Positions 17,689 to 17,775 of a stretch of DNA of 17,775 nucleotides are shown in pieces. Origin of the DNA: Euperipatoides rowelli (taxonomy: Eukaryota; Onychophora; Udeonychophora; Euonychophora; Peripatopsidae); assembly GCA_003024985.2 (NCBI GenBank), contig PXIH01S0002336.1; one strand, written 5' to 3'. Position numbers and translations under genes: made by a program. The first letter of the stretch is position 1; every line of letters begins with the position of its first letter. Below the pieces are notes generated by a model. That model saw nothing but the letters and a program-made list of their open reading frames with translations. It had not been told where the DNA came from and did no database searches.

Positions 17689-17775
17689 CCCTGCGGTCGT
17701 CGCGGTCGTAAAGTTACACGGGTAGTCGCGGTGTATCTGTGAGATAACATGTGTTTATTTCAAGATAAAATAGAC
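17689..17775 (+). mobile_element. Probable piggyBac-type transposon end inserted at TTAA in the LTR
   Basis: TTAA (17685-17688) is followed by CCCTGCGGTCGTCGCGGTCG, clearly more GC-rich than anything nearby, with CGGTCGT-type and GTCGCGGT short repeats. A CCC terminus behind TTAA, followed by GCGGTCGT-like sequence, is typical of piggyBac-like elements in arthropods. The rest of the element is outside the window, so no transposase and no second end can be shown. Confidence 0.7.

Overview
The window is metazoan nuclear DNA, AT-rich and gene-poor, and is built almost entirely from broken, nested transposable elements. No intact host gene is visible. The mix points to an invertebrate: a Polinton/Maverick, a Ty3/gypsy element, a Ty1/copia remnant, a Tc1/mariner-like element with a DUF4817-type helix-turn-helix, and piggyBac-type insertions at TTAA. 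I cannot name the lineage. All recognisable coding sequence lies on the minus strand and carries frameshifts or stops. One base is unresolved (n, at 921).

Layout. 1-617: AT-rich flank. 618-9595: a decayed Polinton/Maverick of about 9 kb with inverted termini of about 246 bp, AG...CT ends and a near-perfect 6-bp target duplication (TAGAAA/TAGCAA). From right to left it holds a TATA box, an unassigned upstream coding region, a protein-primed-type family B DNA polymerase, an array of small hairpins, an A32-like packaging ATPase, a small GGFL-type protein and a second small protein. No integrase, protease or capsid gene is recognisable. The polymerase gene is split by a 388-bp piggyBac-like MITE (6137-6524) flanked by TTAA. 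9596-11484: non-coding DNA with minor repeats. 11485-13103: a Tc1/mariner-like element with inverted repeats of about 100 bp and TA duplications. It encloses a transposase N-terminus fused to a Ty1/copia integrase remnant. 13184-17688: a Ty3/gypsy element with gag, protease, reverse transcriptase, RNase H and integrase between LTRs. Its upstream LTR is cut at an internal TTAA by the end of what looks like another piggyBac-type transposon (17689 to the window end).

How the parts fit. The Polinton polymerase, ATPase and small proteins would have formed a self-replicating, possibly packaging, element. The gypsy and mariner genes would have served their own mobility. All appear dead. The nesting gives an order of events: Polinton before the MITE, mariner before or together with the copia remnant, gypsy before the terminal piggyBac. 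The most unusual signal is the hairpin array at 2721-3280, in which a constant GGACTA loop sits on stems that differ by paired, compensating changes.
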